Shown here piece by piece: positions 1 to 9,285 of a stretch of 19,384 nucleotides of DNA. Under the pieces are notes generated by a model. The model did not search any database and was not told where the DNA came from. It was given only the letters and a program-made list of their open reading frames with translations. The position numbers and the translations under genes were made by a program. The stretch's first letter is position 1; each line of letters begins with the position of its first letter. This DNA comes from Gymnopilus junonius (lineage: Eukaryota > Basidiomycota > Agaricomycetes > Agaricales > Galerinaceae): NCBI GenBank assembly GCA_015501075.1, contig JADNYJ010000596.1, forward strand, positions 1 through 19,384, in the 5' to 3' direction.

Positions 1-613
1 TCGGCAGTGATCTCTCAAGTCCCAGTAGGCTTCGACAGTGTTGAGGAATGTCGGAAGAAACCAATAAGTATCCATGGACGTGAATGGCTTCCAAGTAGTT
101 GCAATCCGGAAGATCAGGTAACTATCGTCAACTCTTTTCATTAAATAATGGTCACTTATTTTGACTGTCGCAGTGCCCGTCTGGAAGGGTAACTGGTCAT
201 TGGGAGATTGATATCGATGAAGTAACCTGTAGACCGTACTGGGACTCCTTCAATGATAAGGTCGTATCACTCACTTTACCAGCGGACACAAAATCTAATC
301 TGCTGTTAGGGCTGCCTCGAAACTGGAATACGGGTACGTGAATTTCAATTCATGACCATCTCTTCTATATATCTGAGGCGCATTCAGCGCTACAAGTCCC
401 ACTTAATGAACGTCCAAGATTATACACATTGGGAAGCTGTTTGTATTACTGCTCCAGCTGATATCAATGGTCGTCACTATGATGGACCAAATAGTTGTGA
501 AAAATGGGTATGTCTTTTCTTATGCTCTGTCATTTATCTACTTCATACTTCTCATGCAGGCCTTGTACGGTATATTGGGGATTTGGCATATCCAGGACGA
601 TACTTGTAGATGA
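1..613 (+). CDS. 3' end of a four-exon gene for an unidentified Cys-containing protein
   Basis: The left window edge truncates the 5' end. Exons read as 1-117, 174-333, 388-507 and 560-613 (stop TGA at 611-613). The introns (118-173, 334-387, 508-559) begin GTAACT, GTACGT and GTATGT and end in CAG. The reading frame is rich in Cys, Trp and Gly, with pieces such as EECRKKPISIHG, VTGHWEIDIDEVTCRPYW, ADINGRHYDGPNSCEKW and the C-terminus GIWHIQDDTCR. Scattered cysteines suggest a disulphide-bonded extracellular protein, but no signal peptide can be checked. The junction of exons 2 and 3 is off by one base: exon 2 leaves in phase 1 while exon 3 reads in phase 0. One G fewer in the GGG run at 332-334 would repair it. 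A 40-nt intron at 338-377 is an alternative. I do not recognise the family. Confidence 0.6.
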
Positions 614-1966
614 ATTCTTTGGATACATTTTTTTCGCGATGATTGATATCTCAATTCCTTGCCTTAGGCATGTGTTATGTATTATATGAAAGTTGACGGA
701 GAATGTTCTGAAATTGAATCAATAAAAATTAGCAGCATTCAGAAAGTTTAGTTGCTCTGACTGTCAGAGCAAACTAAACTTTCTGAATGCTAGGAAAACT
801 GATTCGGTGGCCTCAGAACTTGAAACCTGCTTACCCTCTTTATCTGCCGGTTCTTAGACTATTGGTGAAAACGAGACCAGAAGGAGTATCTTTCCTGTAA
901 TAAATCGGAAGGTCAGAGGAGGGGTTCCGTAGCAGGGTCCATGATCGAAACCTTTTCAACGGTGGACTTAGGGCTCAGAGAAAGAAATTGAGGCAATCCG
1001 TCCTAACTTTCGAATTTTGTTCTTTCGATCCGGATATCTTCAACTGTATGGTGACTGGTCCGCAGCAACATAAAACTTTCCAAAGTAAAAACTACCTCGA
1101 ATAATACTATGATTTCCACACCAAGAAGGTCCGTTTACCATCCTTCATTGGGGGCAAAAGGCCAACGGTGGAAGCGGACAGTATTATTACTTCCAACGGA
1201 CTGGAGACTTTTTAAAAACTAGCGTCGGATTGATCATGAGTTCTCCTTTATTTTTATCCATACGTTCCTCACTATATTGGCAGATGTCGAACTACGACTG
1301 TAAATGGTAAAAGCTACGCCTGGGTTCCAGGTTCAAATGGCATAAATGTACTCCAATTCTGATGACTTATTAAAGATGTATGCACAAAATGAATCATAGC
1401 CGTACACAAATGGCCCAAATCCTCAGCAGTACGTAAGGCCCAGCTTACCCAGCAATCACTCGAAGGGCGTTCTCGAAATTATAAGCGAAGCTTTCCAGGC
1501 GGGTCTCTTTGAGCCATGCATCGTATTCACGATTTTGCTTTTTTGCATGAGGAACATTGAATAACTAATGAGTCACACTACCCACAAGCGTGTAGAAAAG
1601 CTCGGAGTAACTGCGACCGCGGACGTTTATTTACTCTTTGACTTGTCGGTTTCATTATGTAGCCCTACCGCGATCGTATGCACCAGTCTGCTCTTGTATC
1701 CAACATTGTCACCCTAAATTATTGCGTGTAGTGTCTCTACAGAGTTTAATAGTGTAATACTCTAACTTGGGTGGCATTAATTTAAATAGCTCATTCGAAA
1801 CTATTCGTTTTTACGCGTGAAAGGAGGAAGGGCCCACAATGGCCCAATGTGCGGTGCATAAGTCCCGTTCATGTACTCTATAGATTTATAAGATCCCAGA
1901 ATTTAATGCATGTGGCTGACGTACTTGGAGGATTTCCGTGGAGTATTTGAGCAGTAACTTTCAACA
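614..1966. other. Gene-free stretch
   Basis: Apart from the palindrome at 734-791 this interval shows no open frame longer than about 60 codons, no pair of exons joined by a plausible intron, and no recognisable transposon domain. All six frames are interrupted frequently. It is read here as intergenic or fully decayed DNA. Confidence 0.6.
734..791. repeat. 58-bp near-perfect palindrome (hairpin)
   Basis: The left arm at 734-760 and right arm at 764-791 are reverse complements over 27 bases. The right arm has one extra A, giving a one-base bulge, and about 3 bases lie at the centre. It lies about 120 bp beyond the stop codon of the first gene in otherwise gene-free DNA. It could be a foldback or MITE-like remnant, or a transcribed hairpin near the 3' end of that gene. 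No target-site duplication was recognised next to it. Confidence 0.9.
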
Positions 1967-2229
1967 TTACATAGTTCGCGAATTCTTCCAAAATTGATTC
2001 TTCCGCCCCTTCTCGAACCGTCTCATATTTCCTTGTTTATAGTGCTTCGTGCTCGGTATAATTACTGCATCTCCTATCCCGCCTCGACGAATGTATTCCT
2101 CAAATCCGTTCTTGAAGCGCTGGAAACGACGAGGTACCCGCGATGCATTTGAATCCAGATGTATTTGAGTTTCCTGGGGCTCAGTGAAGAAATGCGGAGG
2201 TAATATGACGAATAGTAGAAGCTTGACAT
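1967..2229 (-). CDS. Small basic protein candidate, one-base break at a C run
   Basis: An ATG at 2227-2229 in good context (A at -3) follows a pyrimidine-rich leader and a TATA box at 2345-2353. The first frame gives 51 residues (MSSFYYSSYYLRISSLSP..., stop at 2074). Where that frame passes CCCC (2176-2179 on the minus strand), the neighbouring frame runs on with a much more protein-like charged sequence (VPRRFQRFKNGFEEYIRRGG, then KHYKQGNMRRFEKGRKNQFW) to a stop at 1967. One additional C in the run would join both parts into a protein of about 86 residues. No family is recognised. If the base really is missing, this is either a 51-residue protein or a pseudogene. Confidence 0.35.
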
Positions 2230-2344
2230 TTCTGGTGTGATTTTTGTGTTGAGACAATTAAAGAAAGAGGAAGGTGGAGACAACCTCGAGTCCTCGACTT
2301 GTGAAAGGGGTGAGTAAGGAAGGAGTATGCTGGATTGGAGTGGG

Positions 2345-2353
2345 CTTTATATA
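2345..2353 (-). promoter_or_regulatory. TATA box of the 1967-2229 gene candidate
   Basis: TATATAAAG on the minus strand, about 115 bases upstream of the ATG at 2229. It is followed by CT-rich leader sequence, as is common at fungal core promoters. Confidence 0.45.
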
Positions 2354-2939
2354 CAAGAACGGGCGGAGTATATGGGCCACTGGGAGACAATGCAAACTCG
2401 CCTAAAGAAACCGACTGTTACTTGATTTCGAAGATAACTGTGGCCCTAGTATAAGGCCACACGACCGTCATTATGCGGAGGCGGAACATATTGCTATGTG
2501 GCTCCCATGTGCGCTGGTATGAAGTCGGAGTTCATCCAAGGGTTTCCTTATCTCTGGATGCGAAAGATTACATCGTAAAAGAAGCGTATTGCCAGTATTA
2601 CTACTAAACGACTACTGAGATGAGGCTCAAATACTGTAACTTACGGCCGGAGACATTGTCGGTATCCAAGTCCAGCCAATTAATGTGCCCGACGTCATGC
2701 GGGCATCCCAACCTACTGATCTTCACCATGACAGAAGGCGAGGCGTGCGACAAGGAATCTAATAAGGCCTTAGGTGTCATTCGATACGCATGCGCCGCAG
2801 TTGTCCCGCCTCTGAGTAATGGTGTGCCTAGTCTTAACATTCAAGGTTCATGGGTCAAAGGGACGTCAAAGGATTACAATGGCCAAACGGGCTAGATACA
2901 TTCAAAATGAGATTATAAGATGAAACTATATGAGCCCAA
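2354..2939. other. Intergenic stretch with two antiparallel small open frames
   Basis: A plus-strand ATG frame at 2620-2895 (91 residues) and an overlapping minus-strand frame at 2604-2840 (78 residues) cover the same DNA. Neither has a recognisable motif, and at most one could be real. The plus frame has a cysteine-bearing middle (SSQLMCPTSCGHPN). No TATA box or splice partner was found for either, so I assign no gene. Confidence 0.3.
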
Positions 2940-4372
2940 CAACGTACTAAGATACCAACAAGCAGGAGCATAGTTCCAACCATTGATTCCCCGGAAAGAA
3001 CTGAACAAACGAATAATGTAAGCCTTGAGGAATCGGTCTGTCAGAGAAAATCTTACCAGCCAATAGTAGCGAACTCGCCAGCGTCGCCGTCACCATCACT
3101 GAAGCTGTCAACATTCAATGCTCGCATCCAACTTCTGGATCTATCCAACCGACTCAGAAGCCGCATTTGTCACCAGAGGCCTCAGTGTAAGTGGGCTGGA
3201 GGTATTGGAGTGCGGTTCCTCGACCGAGACGTTACTGACGATCGTTTCGGTCTTCCTTGGGGGTGGATGAAATGTCAGGCTGAACGTCGCCAGGACGACG
3301 TCCCTCTGCTCTTCCTCCTCGTTCAGCACCAACCTGCTCATCCTTGAGCACAACCTTCTCCTCCCGATCCCTCATCACGATATCTCCATCTCCGACTTTA
3401 TCCTTACTCGGCAACGCGGGAGGAACACTCAAACTCGTGCTGGGAGGCACACTGGCGCTGGGGCCAGCTTGGCCTTTTGTATTGGCGGTGGCGGCGGCGA
3501 TGGCCTTGCTAACAACAGGCGAGAGCGTCTTCCTCGGTACAAAAGATTCCGTCGAAATAGAGGTCGAGGTCTGAAGTTGAGGCGATTTTGCCGCTGCGCT
3601 CACCGGACTGAGCTTATCAGGGTCAACCACAGGCCCAGTAGGTGAAGACAGCACCCTCTTGACAGGTGTAGCCTTGTCTTTCGCCCCAGCATCACCACCA
3701 CCACCAGGCGGCTTGACGTTCCTCACGCTGCCGGTGGTACTAGCCACCACTGCCGACGCTCGTGCTCGAGATCTTCCGGCTCCTCTCGTTCACAGGCGAG
3801 TTGCCCGCAGGGCATCCAGCAGCAGCACTGCCCACAGTCTTCACGCAGACCGTACTCGCCGCCGACGTCTTCCTCGACCTCTGATTGACAGGCGTGGACA
3901 AGCCACTAGAGGCAGTTTGAATGACGTAATCATCTCCATCCTATCTGCCGCACTGGACGGCGTGGAGACGGGCCTGTTAACAGAGGACGAAACTGACAAG
4001 GTGGATACGCGGGAGGATGTGCTTGAGGGTCCAGTCCGATTGGTGGAAGAAGTAGTAGTCACACTCGACGTCGTACTGTCACGTGAGCTGGGCCTGAGAG
4101 AGGGAGAAGAGGGAGAAGCAACGTTGCTTAAAGTCGAAGGAAGACGAAAGACGATCGTCCCAGCCAGGTGGTGAGAATAATCTGCTTTACTCGTCAATCT
4201 ATCCAACCCTCCAGCTTCATGGCTAGTACTATGTGTCGTCGACAATATGGAATCGCGCAGACCGGGAAATAGAAGACGAAACGCATTGACAGAGAGCTTG
4301 AACGGACAGAGATGACGGCAAAGGACTTGAGAAGAAGGTGTGGGTCCAATTGGAGCCGTCGTTGCATGCAAT
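2940..4372 (-). pseudogene. Ser/Thr/Pro-rich coding region downstream of tandem unit 1, with frame breaks
   Basis: A minus-strand frame opens after a likely 3' splice site at 4373-4374 and runs to 3841. The same frame resumes from 3750 to 3232. Between them (about 3940-3765) the coding look moves to another frame (GDDYVIQTASSGLSTPVNQR) and then returns, as expected from two compensating one-base changes. The product would be a disordered protein of about 380 residues, with tracts such as TTSSVTTTSSTNRTGPSSTS and VDPDKLSPVSAAAKSPQLQ. An internal near-repeat occurs: STPVNQRSRKTSAAST (about 3851-3899) and NSPVNERSRKISSTS (about 3758-3802). An acidic end, VDSFSDGDGDAGEF (about 3075-3115), is followed by a GTAAGA donor and matches the acidic segment of unit 2 at 5840-5885. 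A possible first exon is 4487-4450 (MARDIWDEVTRPT), in phase with the 4372 exon. No domain is recognised; a nuclear or adaptor role would be a guess. Confidence 0.45.
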
Positions 4373-4455
4373 CTTGAAGAGTCAAAACGTGTCGTTACTG
4401 AGGGTGAATTTAATGACGTGGCGGCGAAAAATCACACAGAATCACGTACGTTGGC

Positions 4456-5236
4456 CTAGTCACTTCGTCCCAAATATCCCTCGCCATTTATCGCCAGCAC
4501 TGTCTTCACCGTATTAAATGCATTGAGCGGCGTTAATACCTATCGAAAGGTCTAAAGAATACAACGAATGATGAGCAGTGAAATGATGAGATAGTATAAG
4601 GACATACTTACCCGCGTCAGTTCAGATGGATAGAGCAAAGTATGTAGTTCAGTTGTTCCTTCGCCGGAGACGGTAGTCTTTGAAAAAGAATCAGAATAAG
4701 GATCCGGAGGACACAATGAAGGCGAGAAAAGATGTATGACATACCGAAAAGCACTGGGCTGGCATTCGTTCTTAAGTAGACACAACCCTCAACTTCGAGG
4801 AGGATGAAGTGGCAGTGAAAGAGAGGCTCAGGGGTGCGATCGCGAACGAAATTCTAAAATGGCCTAGGTAAAATATGAAAGAGAATTAGGCACATTTCGA
4901 CGGACAGAAACGCAAACGTACGTCCGTTCCCCTGTAACCGTTCCTGACAGTAAAACCTCCCATATTCCACCTTGGAAAAGGTCGAGTCGAAAGTGTTCGA
5001 GGCCCTTATCTGACGTCCCGCCCAAATATGTGTATCCGCTCTATATGGATTGCAGACGTGCTACAGATCAATATAAGAGGCGAGGAAGAAATTTGATCAA
5101 GCAGAACTGACTCACGACATACAATATAGCTCGGGGATGCTCTCAAGCAGAGTTCATCGTACTCAAAGGATTGAAGTGAAGGTATGACGCTGACGGAAGG
5201 CGGGGCATCGAGCGCACGCAGGGTGGAGGATAACAT
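4456..5236 (-). pseudogene. Tandem unit 1: five-exon paralogue with one in-frame stop
   Basis: Exons (minus strand): A 5236-5123, B 5060-4922, C 4863-4745, D 4677-4612, E 4539-4456. All junctions are GT...AG and the phases (0, 0, 1, 0, 0) are identical to those of unit 2. Shared segments with unit 2 include the exon A end (FEYDELCLRASPSYI), exon B starting with His and carrying SKVEYGRFYCQERL, exon D (TTVSGEGTTELHTLLYPSEL) and the C-terminus EGYLGRSD-stop. The spliced frame is 174 codons with a single premature TAA at 4772-4774 in exon C. A one-base shift there gives the better-matching piece LEVEGCVYLRTN. The start is uncertain: the ATG at 5236 lies downstream of a GTGAGA donor at about 5293 that is conserved in all three units. 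A minus-strand TATAAG lies at 5379-5384. The family is unknown. Confidence 0.55.
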
Positions 5237-5559
5237 CGACGATGAGGAGCAAGCAAGGGGCGGGCTGCATGTTGAATTGAGGTTGTTCTCACGGTGTTCA
5301 ATAGGACGACGGGCTGGAATTTGAATGCCATCCTCCCTTTTGTCGTCTTTCTTCTCGACTTACTTCCAATAAGATAGGCTTATAATGAGGACAGGGAGGT
5401 AAAGTAATTACCACGGAATTATCTACGAAGTATGGTGGTAAAATGGGTGAACTATTGCCTCCATCGCTCAAGCGGTATCAAGGGCCAGAAAGACTGCCGC
5501 AGTCAAGTTCCAGCCCAGGGACGCGTCCTACGTCAGGTGTATATCTTACTCAATCTAGG

Positions 5560-6220
5560 TTCCGAGATCGCTGCAAGTAAGTGTGCGACTGCTCGGAACA
5601 TTCGAGCTCACTACACGAACGAGGTTGTGAAAGGAACTCCGTTGAAGGGATTTGTTGGACACAGAAACACTACACGATATGAAGGTTAGATTGTAAGAAC
5701 GATTTACGATGAAGTGAAAAGAACGTACCAAGAGGTGGCAGACTACATTGCCCATTCTACAGGAGGAACTGAATAAAAGAAGGGGCGTAAGCAGTATAAG
5801 AGCGGCCTTTCAGGAAAGAACTAACCGGTTACCAACCTCGCCAGCCTCAGTGCCGCTATCGCTATCACCATCCAAATCCTTCACTTGCTTCACCCCAGCA
5901 TCCATGGAGCTCGCTCCGAGGCGGTAGTTGTCGCAAGTGATCGCCTTTCGAAGATGGATGGTGATTGTGTCGCCCAGGTGTGGTCAGTACCACGTATCGC
6001 AGACAACAGTGGTATCTCGCATATCAAAGAAAGGGCTTGAAGATAGAGGACGAGAGTGGCAAGAGATGATGGTGATGGACTCGAGAAGGGATATGAGTCT
6101 GAATGGAGGCGCCGTTGCATACAAGCTTGAAGAGGCGGAACAATATTCAAGACAAGTTGCTAAATGAGGGTGAATTCAATGACGTGGCGACAATTATAAC
6201 GCAGAATCACGTACGTTTGT
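5560..6220 (-). pseudogene. Downstream part of tandem unit 2, remnant of the Ser/Pro-rich region
   Basis: Immediately after the unit 2 stop lie the conserved donor GTACGTGATTC (6204-6214, minus strand), the shared box aatgacgtggc (6178-6188) and a 3' splice site before TTGTATGCAAC, all matching unit 1 in order. The Ser/Thr/Pro-rich segment is reduced from more than 1 kb to about 250 bp (frame ending at 5890, with SSPSPSSLATLVL). The acidic piece VKDLDGDSDSGTEAGE (about 5840-5885) matches VDSFSDGDGDAGEF downstream of unit 1. A further pair of shared splice signals lies at 5730-5830, followed by the open piece SVSNKSLQRSSFHNLVRVV (about 5580-5650). The frames do not join, so this looks like decayed or untranslated 3' sequence. 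Confidence 0.4.
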
Positions 6221-6928
6221 CTAGTTTCTTGATACCAAATATTCCTCGTAGTCAAAGGTCTAATGTGTACAAGGAAAGATCAGCATAGAATGGAAGACAC
6301 GGGAAAGGGTCATACGCACCTGAATTCCGACAGCTAGGAACAACGGATTCAATTCAGATGTGGCCTGCAGGGTCTTTTGTGTACAAAAAAGAGAATCAGA
6401 CTCCAGTCCGCTGAGAAGATGGAGAGTGATAAAAAACGCATACCTGGAAATACAGTAACTGACTCCGGACGCGCAGCCCTGGCTGAATTCCAAGATAGAC
6501 ACCCCCTCGACTTCGAAATGGGTCAGAGTCGGCACAGATGAAAGAGTCCAGCAAGGGAGAACCCAAAGACGCAATCGAAGACGCAATCGCATTGGCAGTT
6601 ACAAAGAGATCTAGGTAAAACACAAGAGACTATTAGTAACTTTTACGACAGAACACATATGCAAAAGTACGTAGTCTCGGATCCCCTCTAACCCTCCCTG
6701 ATACGTAAAACTTCGCGTATTCGGCCTCTGAAGACCGAGCTGAAAGCTTCCGAGGCCATGAGAGGGTGCAGCTGCACAGATACGTGTACTGGCTGTAAAT
6801 GTGCTGTAATTTCGCTAAAGATGAAAATAAGATGTGGGGAAGACGAATGATCAGACAAGGCGGAAACACACCTCAGCGGTCTCCATGGATGCTCCTGAAC
6901 AGAGCTGCTCATGTACTACGAGGTGCAT
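6221..6928 (-). CDS. Tandem unit 2: intact five-exon gene of unknown family, 149 aa
   Basis: Exons (minus strand): 6928-6872, 6803-6671, 6610-6444, 6373-6320 and 6259-6221. They join without a single phase problem into 149 residues plus TAG (6221-6223). All introns are GT...AG and 60-69 nt long. Recognisable pieces: start MHLVVHEQLCSGASMETAE; exon B SSEAEYAKFYVSGRVRGD, the counterpart of EYGRFYCQ in unit 1; exon C ending RGGVYLGIQPGLRVRSQLLY; exon D TLQATSELNPLFLAVGIQ; end TFDYEEYLVSRN. There is no obvious transmembrane segment; the Ala/Ser/Ile stretch in exon C is only mildly hydrophobic. A likely 5'-leader intron (GTGAGA donor at 7033, CAG ending at 6960, 74 nt) precedes the ATG; its donor is conserved in units 1 and 3. 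No family or function is recognised. This is the best-preserved of the three copies. Confidence 0.6.
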
Positions 6929-7125
6929 TCAAAGTATAGGGCTAACAGCAGGCGGAACACTGAAAAAAGGTATGGTGAAGGATGAGATCGATAGAGGTGA
7001 GCGTGCTGCACGTTGAACTGAGATTATTCTCACGGTGCTCAATAATGCTCTTTCGAGCTTTTTCTTTTGCGTCCTTGCTTGCCACCTCCATCTATTCAAC
7101 TCGATAGGCTCTAAATAGGCACTGG

Positions 7126-7499
7126 GCAGCACGTACTATTTACGAAATACACGTGTAAATAGTCCATTAAAATCTGTAGTCTAACATTTTCCCTGTGATC
7201 ACGGTAGCTACGTCGACAATATTCTGCAACGAGTAATGGAGAACGTACTAATGAGTGAGAACAAACTTTGCGCAGGAAATTCACTCCTCAATTGCTGAAG
7301 GCTCTTCAGCGCAGCCGGTAAAATGGGCGTGGCTCGTAACTTTTGAGGCCTGAAGCCAGAGCCGTCCATAACAAAGTTGGAACTGGACGCTGGGATGGCC
7401 CAGGGTGACGTCGACTTGGGTCATGCATGTAGATTAGCACTGAAAGTTTCCATCCTCGCATTCCTTCAATTCCACCATAGCAATGACCAACTTGTTAGG
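7126..7499. other. Spacer between tandem units 2 and 3
   Basis: No open frame over 50 codons and no splice-joined coding pieces were found. It would contain the upstream region of unit 2 and the 3' end of unit 3. Confidence 0.5.
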
Positions 7500-8740
7500 C
7501 TACGTCTTCACCGCCGAGGACATCACGTCTGAGTCCGTGAAAGAGACTTTCGGCCGTTCAAAGCTGGTGGGAAGAGTGAATTGATCAACATACCTGTGTT
7601 GCATGTCGCGATCACCAGCACTACGGAAAAGATGTTTAGGACGACTTCATTATTTGATAATAAAACCGAGTTAATGACGTGGCAAACATTGAGAATTAAG
7701 GAATACCTTACCTTAGTTGAAGTTCCACAGCACAAGACTTCCTCGCGATAGGGATGGGCTGGAGTAGCTCTCTCCTGTCGTTGACGTCGTCTCCATATTC
7801 AGTACTGCAGCCTTTTCGAGAGAAACTGATGCGAAACGTACGCCGAGGTAAAACGGTCAGCATAAGGCGGAAAGAGCAACAGGGTATCATACTTAAGTAG
7901 CCCCGTTCTTGAGAGTCGGCGTCGAACTCAAATAGCTTGATCTCCCTTAGACGTGGCTGGACTGTCTGCATCAAGTCTGCATAAAATGAAATAAAGTTAT
8001 AGTCAACTTCTACTGAAAAGAGGAGCACGAAACATACCGAGAAACGACGAGGACAATTAGCTAAGATTGAGCAGTTCAAGCCAGAGCTGAAGTCCACCCG
8101 AAGTTCAAATCGTCACTCTTGAGGGAAAAGCTCCTTCAACGAGGACGGGGATCGGCTCATGCGCTGGTGGCAGTGAGGAATGCCCAGAGGTATGACCACG
8201 ATAGGAATGTCAGAAAGGTCGTATCAGAGCTACGGTAAGAGAGTGGGTCAATGACTCCGTGTGACCATGCATTTTGAGTAAGAGTAGAAAACGTACATAA
8301 ATCGCCCCCGAACATCCTAACGTGCAAAACTTCTCATATTGTCTTTCCGCGCGTAGCAACGGACCAGCACCTGGAGCCAGCGCGTCTTTTGTTGTCGGAC
8401 TGCATAGATTGACGAGCCACAAGAGATCTGTAGTTGCATTAGAGTCTGGAATGGTAAGTCAGCTGCGAAGGAAAGGATCAAATGAGCCTGAACACGAATT
8501 TACCATACTCAAGGGCGCGATGCCACTTTGTTCAACGAGGTTCCTGGGTTGAGAAAGAGACGAAAGTACGCAGTCCACGAAATACAGGAGATCGCTCAGC
8601 GACATGACATGGAAGTTGGGGAAGAAGAGCGGACCTGGTGTTTGCGTCGTGCTAGTCGCGTGTTGAGGTTAGTTCTCACGGTTCCTGATAACGTTCGCCT
8701 CCTGGTTTTGTCCTGGCTAGAATACGCGAAATGAGAAGAA
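7500..8740 (-). pseudogene. Tandem unit 3: decayed third copy
   Basis: This region aligns in order with units 1 and 2. The GTGAGAAC donor block lies at 8653-8691. An ATG frame MSLSDLLYFVDCVLSSLSQ follows at about 8510-8612. The RAERQYEKFCTL segment at 8290-8430 is the counterpart of EYGRFYC and EYAKFYV. A CACTGCCAC block lies near 8165-8175. The frame PIARKSCAVELQL (ending near 7706) with a GTAAGG donor matches RDIWDEVTRPT of unit 1. The shared box aatgacgtggc is at 7673-7683. The last open piece, FERPKVSFTDSDVMSSAVKT with TAG at 7500-7502, looks like a C-terminus. Exon phases do not match across the B/C junction, so no intact reading frame could be built. Confidence 0.45.
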
Positions 8741-9177
8741 ATTTTCTGACACTCCAAAGTCCCGGTAGCTGGTGTCTAGTCACGTAAATACGTCCAGGCT
8801 TCCTAAATTCAAAAATTTCAATGTGAAAGGGCCTTGATCTAATGCTATTTTGCACCTTATAGACGGATCCGTCCCGAACTTTGTCTCCTCGTATTTGAAT
8901 GTAGATATGTCTTCTGATATTGTGGAGCTTTAGAACCTGCTGAGAATAAGTCGGTCCTCGTTAGTAACCAATAAACCAGCAGGAAATATTTCCGAAGTCC
9001 AGAAATTCTTTCGAGAAAGCACGCTTTAACCGTTTTGGGCATAGATACCTATTCTGGCAAAGAGACCTCATCCGTCCACGAATTTTCACATGGGACATGG
9101 GCAGAGGCAGTCGAGTCTGCTAAATTTTAAGATCAGATAGTCAGGCTCCCACACTTCACACTACCCTTTCTTTCTAC
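8741..9177. other. Divergent intergenic region
   Basis: This lies between minus-strand unit 3 and the plus-strand gene at 9286, so it probably carries both promoters. Only a 61-codon minus-strand frame (8857-9042) without a motif is present. Confidence 0.5.
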
Positions 9178-9187
9178 GATATAAGAG
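9178..9187 (+). promoter_or_regulatory. TATA-like element of the 9286-10106 gene
   Basis: GATATAAGAG about 100 bases upstream of the ATG at 9286, followed by a pyrimidine-rich leader (TTCCTCTCCACTAC and similar). Confidence 0.45.
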
Positions 9188-9285
9188 TCCGCGTGTTCCT
9201 CTCCACTACTTTACGACCCATCTTTCGCTCGTTGAAATCTAGTCTGCTACCCATCTATTGCTTCTCTGCGATATTTTATACACAT

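Noticed and set aside
352..689. Plus-strand frames reading through introns of the first gene
   Set aside because: They run through two well-formed introns (334-387 and 508-559) and only partly coincide with the coding exon.
3344..4174. Plus-strand open frames over the Ser/Thr/Pro-rich region
   Set aside because: They are antisense shadows of the GC-rich minus-strand Ser/Thr/Pro coding stretch and have no splice support of their own.
5432..5689. Plus-strand 85-codon ATG frame between units 1 and 2
   Set aside because: It overlaps minus-strand sequence with splice signals shared between units 1 and 2, and shows no motif.
6566..6592. Short tandem copy of AGACGCAATCG
   Set aside because: There are only two copies, lying within coding exon C of unit 2; this is ordinary local duplication.
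6929..7132. Minus-strand frame with an Arg/Ser-rich start that looks like a mitochondrial presequence
   Set aside because: It crosses the GTGAGA donor conserved in all three units and lies in the probable 5'-leader intron of unit 2.
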